A DNA stretch of 64,000 nt from positions 1-64,000 of the forward strand of contig CALZBJ010000005.1 of the NCBI GenBank assembly GCA_945619025.1, read 5' to 3'. The notes below the pieces were generated by a model. That model had not been told where the DNA came from and ran no database searches. It saw only the letters and a list, made by a program, of their open reading frames with translations. The translations under genes were made by a program, and so were the position numbers. Below are positions 61,450 to 64,000 of the stretch, piece by piece. Each line of letters begins with the position of its first letter. The first letter of the stretch is position 1. The DNA is from CALZBJ01 sp945619025 (GTDB taxonomy: Bacteria; Pseudomonadota; Gammaproteobacteria; Cardiobacteriales; Wohlfahrtiimonadaceae).

Positions 61450-61626
61450 ATTTGGCTACCTTTATGATCTATAAATTTATTCTGATATACAAGAGAGCTA
61501 TTCTAGCAGAAAGCTTTCTGATTTTAAGAGTTTTTATAAGAATATTGTGAAATATCCTTAACCAAGTAGTAATATAACTACTTTAGGACTTTATTCTAGC
61601 GTAGATCTATCGATAAGGAGCAATTT

Positions 61627-62712
61627 GTGAGAAAAACATATAATTTTTGTGCAGGACCTGCGATGATGCCCGAAGACGTGTTGCAAGAGGCACAAGCTGA
61701 ACTTCTTGATTGGCAAGGGCAAGATGCCTCAATCCTAGAAGTATCCCACCGCGGCAAGGAATTTACCGCCGTGATTGAAGAGTGTGAGGCAACCCTACGT
61801 GAGCTTCTCGATATTCCGGTTAATTATCGCGTTCTCTTCATGCAAGGGGGCGGTCTTGGGCAATTTGCGTTTGCTCCGATGAATTTACTTGGCGATAAAA
61901 AACAGATCGACTTTATTGAGACCGGTTCATGGTCGAAAAAAGCGATTGCGGAAGCGTCAAAATATGCCAAAACCAATGTGATCTACAGCACAAAAGAGGA
62001 GGGGTATTTAAGCATTCCTCGTCAGCGCGATCTCACCAATATCAATCCTGAAAGTGCCTATCTCTATTTTTGCGCCAACGAGACCATTAATGGGGTGGAG
62101 TTCTGCTACGATATCGAAAATTCACCGATTCCGGTAGTAGCGGATATGAGCTCAAATATTCTCTCGCGCCGCATTGATGTGAGCAAATATGGCATGATTT
62201 TCGCCGGTGCTCAGAAAAACATCGGGCCTGCGGGATTAACGATTGTGATTATCCGTGAAGATCTTCTTGGAAAAGCAAGTCCCTATACGCCGGATGTATT
62301 TAATTATACGATCCAAAATGAAAAAGGCTCGATGCTCAATACGCCGCCCACATTTGCTATCTACTTAATGAATTTAGTCCTTCGTAAAGTGAAAGAGCGC
62401 GGCGGTGTGGCTGCTATGGAAAAAGTGAATAACCGTAAAGCGGAACTTCTCTATAAAACCATTGACGAAAGCCATCTCTATCGCAATCCGGTGCATGTTG
62501 ATGCACGCTCAAAAATGAACGTTCCTTTCATCTTAGCGGACGCGAAATATGATGCGCTCTTCCTAGAAAAAGCGAAAGAAAACAACCTTATCTATCTTGC
62601 AGGGCACCGCTCAGTTGGGGGGATGCGTGCAAGTCTATATAACGCAATGCCGCTTGAAGGCGTGATTGCGCTCACAAACTTCATGAAAAAATTTGAGTTA
62701 GACGTCCTATAA
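61627..62712 (+). CDS. serC: Phosphoserine aminotransferase
   Basis: A PLP enzyme of serine and vitamin B6 synthesis that converts 3-phosphohydroxypyruvate and glutamate to phosphoserine. The 361-residue protein begins YNFCAGPAMMPEDVLQEAQ, and shows FMQGGGLGQFA, the PLP lysine in FAGAQKNIGPAGL and the C-terminal GHRSVGGMRASLYNAMP. Start is GTG with AAGGAG seven bases upstream. A strong terminator follows, so it is probably monocistronic. Confidence 0.96.
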   Translation: MRKTYNFCAGPAMMPEDVLQEAQAELLDWQGQDASILEVSHRGKEFTAVIEECEATLRELLDIPVNYRVLFMQGGGLGQFAFAPMNLLGDKKQIDFIETGSWSKKAIAEASKYAKTNVIYSTKEEGYLSIPRQRDLTNINPESAYLYFCANETINGVEFCYDIENSPIPVVADMSSNILSRRIDVSKYGMIFAGAQKNIGPAGLTIVIIREDLLGKASPYTPDVFNYTIQNEKGSMLNTPPTFAIYLMNLVLRKVKERGGVAAMEKVNNRKAELLYKTIDESHLYRNPVHVDARSKMNVPFILADAKYDALFLEKAKENNLIYLAGHRSVGGMRASLYNAMPLEGVIALTNFMKKFELDVL

Positions 62713-62753
62713 TCTAAGATAGACTCAAATCGATTCAATATAGTCGAGATCGT

Positions 62754-62801
62754 CCCGTTATAAAAATGCGTTAATATGACATTTTTGTAACGGGCTTTCT
62801 T
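62754..62801 (+). terminator. Rho-independent terminator after serC
   Basis: CCCGTTA-T-AAAAATG (62754-62768) faces CATTTTT-G-TAACGGG (62780-62794), a 15-base stem with one mismatch, followed by CTTTCTTT. Confidence 0.75.
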
Positions 62802-62970
62802 TGCTATAGACCCTCGTAAGAATCCGTTATAGATTCTTTTTTAAGCGATATTAATTTGAAATAGATGGTCGTATCGCTCAGAAAAGAATGGCATAATGCG
62901 ACAGATGTTGATCTGAAAATCGACCAAAATTATTAATCTGTGTGTGAACGATCCGTAAAGTTGGGAAATA

Positions 62971-64000
62971 ATGAGAAAAAAACAGCCGATCATTTGGATT
63001 AAAGTCTTTGTCCTCTATCTATTGACGTGGTTTGCCGTCCAAAGTACGGCGCTTGCGGCGATTGAAGAGGATCTAATTCCGACCTATAAACAGCAGCGCA
63101 TCAGTGCCGCGCATTCGGTCGTTTTAACAAAATATCATTACAGTAAACTCCCCTTTGACGATAATCTCTCAATGCGGATTTACAATACCTATCTGCGTTC
63201 ACTCGATCCTCAGCGGGTCTTTTTTGTGAAGGCGGATATCGATGCCTTTAATAAGCATTCGCAATATTTTGACGATTATCTGCGCCGCTCTAATTTGATG
63301 GTGCCGTTTCAGATGTATGAGCAGCTCATTAAACGCATTGATGAGCGCACCGCATTTGTTGAAAATATCTTAAAAACGGAAGAATTTGATCTTGCGAGCA
63401 ATAAGAAAATCTATATTGACCGCAGTGAGCTTCCCTATGCGAAAGACCAAAAAGAGCTCGATAATATCTGGCGTGAGCGTCTGCAAAATGAGCTAATTAC
63501 GCTGATGGTTTCTGATAAAGACCGCACGTTAGAGGATGCCAAAGAGCGCCTTTTAAAGCGCTATAAAGTTCGCGGTGAGCGTTTAGCGCAAAATACCAAA
63601 GATGATATTTTCGATCTCTTTATGAATGTGGTCGCACGCAGTTTTGACCCGCATTCAGGCTACTATTCCGCCAAGCAGATGGAAGATTTTAACATCGGCA
63701 TGAGCCTATCTTTACAGGGGATCGGTACGGTGCTCCGTCAAGATGAAGATGCGGTTAAAATTATGGAGATTGTGCCGGGCGGCCCTGCGGATTTAACCAA
63801 ACAATTGAACGTTGCTGATGAAATTATTGGCATTGCTCAAGGCGATAATGGTGAATTTATGGATATCGCCGGCCTTCGTCTTGATAAAGTCGTCGATAAG
63901 ATTCGCGGTAAAAAAGGGACGGTGGTGCGCCTGCAAATTTTAGGCAATAAAGGCAAAGGCCCTGAAAAAATTGTTCGCATTGTGCGCGATACCGTCAAAC
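62971..64000 (+). CDS. prc: Carboxy-terminal processing protease Prc (Tsp), N-terminal part
   Basis: A periplasmic protease that degrades proteins by their C-terminus and affects lipoprotein and cell-wall enzyme turnover. The frame starts at ATG 62971 and runs open to the window edge, giving 343 residues. It has a signal peptide (VFVLYLLTWFAVQSTALA), the Prc N-terminal domain (YHYSKLPFDDNLSMRIYNTY, SLDPQRVFF) and a PDZ domain starting MSLSLQGIGTVLRQDEDAV with VPGGPADL. The Ser-Lys catalytic part lies beyond the window. The ribosome site (GGGAAATA) is weak. Confidence 0.93.
   Translation, partial: MRKKQPIIWIKVFVLYLLTWFAVQSTALAAIEEDLIPTYKQQRISAAHSVVLTKYHYSKLPFDDNLSMRIYNTYLRSLDPQRVFFVKADIDAFNKHSQYFDDYLRRSNLMVPFQMYEQLIKRIDERTAFVENILKTEEFDLASNKKIYIDRSELPYAKDQKELDNIWRERLQNELITLMVSDKDRTLEDAKERLLKRYKVRGERLAQNTKDDIFDLFMNVVARSFDPHSGYYSAKQMEDFNIGMSLSLQGIGTVLRQDEDAVKIMEIVPGGPADLTKQLNVADEIIGIAQGDNGEFMDIAGLRLDKVVDKIRGKKGTVVRLQILGNKGKGPEKIVRIVRDTVK

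Overview
The window reads as ordinary chromosome of a gammaproteobacterium. The evidence is a gshA, rnt, clpX, clpP, serC, prc housekeeping stretch, waaC (lipopolysaccharide core), lipB, pepN, a PhoBR/Pst system with Pho boxes, and a TtrBCA/TtrSR tetrathionate respiration locus. Slam, DUF1850/TAXI-TRAP, a stand-alone mraZ and a PilY1 adhesin gene suggest a Cardiobacteriales-type host (Ignatzschineria or Wohlfahrtiimonas-like). That placement is inference. No rRNA, tRNA, CRISPR array, prophage or insertion sequence was found.

Layout. 1-542: end of a MATE efflux gene. 816-8365: ttrBCA (minus) divergent from ttrSR (plus), separated by a regulatory gap with two inverted repeats. 8587-10669: phoBR behind a Pho box. 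10962-14470: TAXI-type TRAP transporter with a DUF1850 protein between its binding protein and fused permease. 14586-16919: histone-deacetylase-like hydrolase, CecR-like TetR regulator and a small unknown gene with a strong promoter and an operator-like dyad. 17060-18943: ribF and pdxY-type kinase. 19124-27793: phosphate transport, but split. pstSCA ends in a terminator, a pilY1 gene carrying two frameshifts follows, and pstB-phoU sits beyond it with its own Pho box. 27955-31140: small membrane proteins, a luciferase-like oxidoreductase and two unknown genes. 31271-33997: pncB and nadE (NAD salvage) with a structured leader, then lipB. 34113-38175: azlCD, vanZ-like, Slam and waaC. 38309-40742: lysO, ruvX and a LysR regulator. 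40919-46223: a catabolic cluster (decarboxylating malate/tartrate dehydrogenase, MFS transporter, Fe-alcohol dehydrogenase, semialdehyde dehydrogenase). 46381-54572: DAACS symporter, nitroreductase, pepN, murI, mraZ and a YccS-like protein. 54715-64000: purine permease, TerC/Alx, gshA, rnt, clpX, clpP, serC and the start of prc.

How the parts connect. Three Pho boxes of the same architecture (upstream of phoB, pstS and pstB, each about 10 bases before a -10 hexamer) tie phoBR to both halves of the split pst locus. TtrSR should switch on ttrBCA when tetrathionate is present. pncB and nadE give two steps of nicotinate-to-NAD salvage. The 40919-46223 cluster would take a hydroxy-dicarboxylate or 4-carbon hydroxy acid into central metabolism under the divergent LysR regulator.

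The observations most worth following are: the pilY1 gene broken by a perfect 20-base tandem duplication and a one-base slip, lying inside the pst locus; the three-way-junction-like leader of pncB; three 11-base-phased repeats in front of a solitary mraZ; and two small genes (37 and 63 residues) with convincing expression signals but no recognised function.
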